Positions 63,500 to 64,000 of a stretch of DNA of 64,000 bases are shown here, piece after piece. The translations under genes and the position numbers were made by a program. Within the stretch, counting starts at the first letter, position 1. The number at the start of each line of letters is the position of its first letter. The notes below the pieces were generated by a model. That model was not told where the DNA came from. It did no database searches and worked only from the letters and a program-made list of their open reading frames with translations. The DNA comes from Rhodobacter sp. 24-YEA-8 (lineage in GTDB: Bacteria; Pseudomonadota; Alphaproteobacteria; Rhodobacterales; Rhodobacteraceae): assembly GCF_900105075.1 (NCBI RefSeq), contig NZ_FNSK01000006.1, positions 124,001-188,000 on the forward strand, read 5' to 3'.

Positions 63500-64000
63500 T
63501 CCGCCCCCCGTTCAGCGATGGAGCCGCGATGGTGTTGAGCGCGATTACGCTGATTGCCACTGCCAGCCCCAGAATGATCGCGACCCACCAGACCGTGCCG
63601 AGGTAGTCGCGCCCCGTGGCGATCAGCAGGCCCCATTCGGGTGCCGGGACGGGCGCGCCAAAACCCAGAAAGCTGAGCGCCGAAATCGAAAGGATCGACC
63701 AGCCTGCCTCGATCGTGGCCAGAACCGCGATGGGACCGAAGGCATTGGGCAGGAGCTCTATCAGCACCAGACGCCACTGCGCAGAAAGCGCTGGCCTCGA
63801 TCCAGTCGGCGGCGCGCCGCCGCAGGATTTCGCCTCGCATCACCCGCGCGAAAGAGGCGACGCTGCCGATGCCCACTGCAATCGCCAGATTAACCGTGCC
63901 GAACCCCAGTACTGCGATGATCGCCAGCGCGATCATCAGCGTCGGCACCGACAGCAGCACATCGACCAGCTGCATGATCGCATCATCGGCCAGACCGCCA
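63496..64000 (-). pseudogene. Dipeptide-type ABC permease (DppC family), partial and frameshifted
   Basis: The N-terminal half lies beyond the window. Visible sequence includes MQLVDVLLSVPTLMIALAII and the EAA loop start RRRAADWIEASAF. Near 63780 the frame shifts, and IELLPNAFGPIAVLATIEAG and LSFLGFGAPVPAPEWGLLIA continue in another frame to ALNTIA. Near 63525 a second shift would restore GSIAERGAE and a stop that overlaps the ATPase start by 4 bases. Two compensating lesions again. Confidence 0.82.

Overview
The window reads as a high-GC catabolic region of an alphaproteobacterium, most likely Rhodobacterales (Paracoccus/Rhodobacter-like). This rests on gene style, many 4-base ATGA gene overlaps, and the mix of families. 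There is no core housekeeping gene, rRNA, tRNA or CRISPR array. It is a row of self-contained catabolic modules, each with its own transporter and mostly its own regulator type (LacI, GntR/FCD, IclR, AmiC/AmiR-ANTAR), as expected of an accessory island, chromid or large plasmid.

(1) 1-10.84 kb, minus strand: an eleven-gene operon. It holds a CUT2 (ribose-type) ABC importer, a histidinol-dehydrogenase-family enzyme, a LacI repressor, an uncharacterised protein with a Cys-rich tail, a metallo-beta-lactamase-fold hydrolase and three NAD(P)-dependent dehydrogenases, the last cut by the window edge. A strong promoter is followed at once by a perfect 12-bp inverted repeat that looks like the LacI operator. 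(2) 11.46-19.72 kb, minus strand: a sugar-acid type pathway (two enolase-superfamily dehydratases, two SDRs, an FAH-family hydrolase) joined to a polar-amino-acid type ABC importer and a GntR/FCD regulator. A palindrome sits between the -35 and -10 of the lead promoter.

(3) 20.2-44.9 kb: the most interesting part. An IclR regulator, a BisC/DMSO-reductase-type molybdoenzyme, a rhodanese, a full CoA-ester beta-oxidation set (ligase, two acyl-CoA dehydrogenases, a CaiD-like hydratase, two MaoC hydratases, an FadB-type fusion, thiolase, SDR, BKACE), a dipeptide/oligopeptide-type ABC importer, and a ring-opening trio (dihydropyrimidinase-like, N-carbamoyl hydrolase-like, PLP C-S lyase-like). Five separate promoters carry the same tandem operator boxes, GTTYC-N(6-7)-RRAAC-like dyads about 20 bp apart, so these divergent operons are probably one IclR regulon. 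Together the enzymes match the chemical groups of biotin or biotin sulfoxide (S-oxide, valeryl chain, cyclic urea, thioether ring). I propose a biotin, biocytin or similar S-heterocycle catabolic pathway as an inference.

(4) 45.5-56.3 kb, minus strand: an amide-utilisation operon (urea/amide ABC importer, amidase, AmiC sensor, AmiR antiterminator) running into an aldehyde dehydrogenase and an iron alcohol dehydrogenase. A promoter and two tandem 6-nt-loop hairpins head its leader. (5) 56.4-57.2 kb: a patchwork of three abutting transposase fragments (IS5, IS110, IS481 families). (6) 57.2-64 kb, minus strand: a decaying flavin-monooxygenase cluster of DszA/DszC/SfnC type with a dipeptide-type ABC importer. 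It shows two pairs of compensating frameshifts, an internal deletion that removes the active core of one ATPase domain, and a short acyl-CoA-dehydrogenase-like protein.
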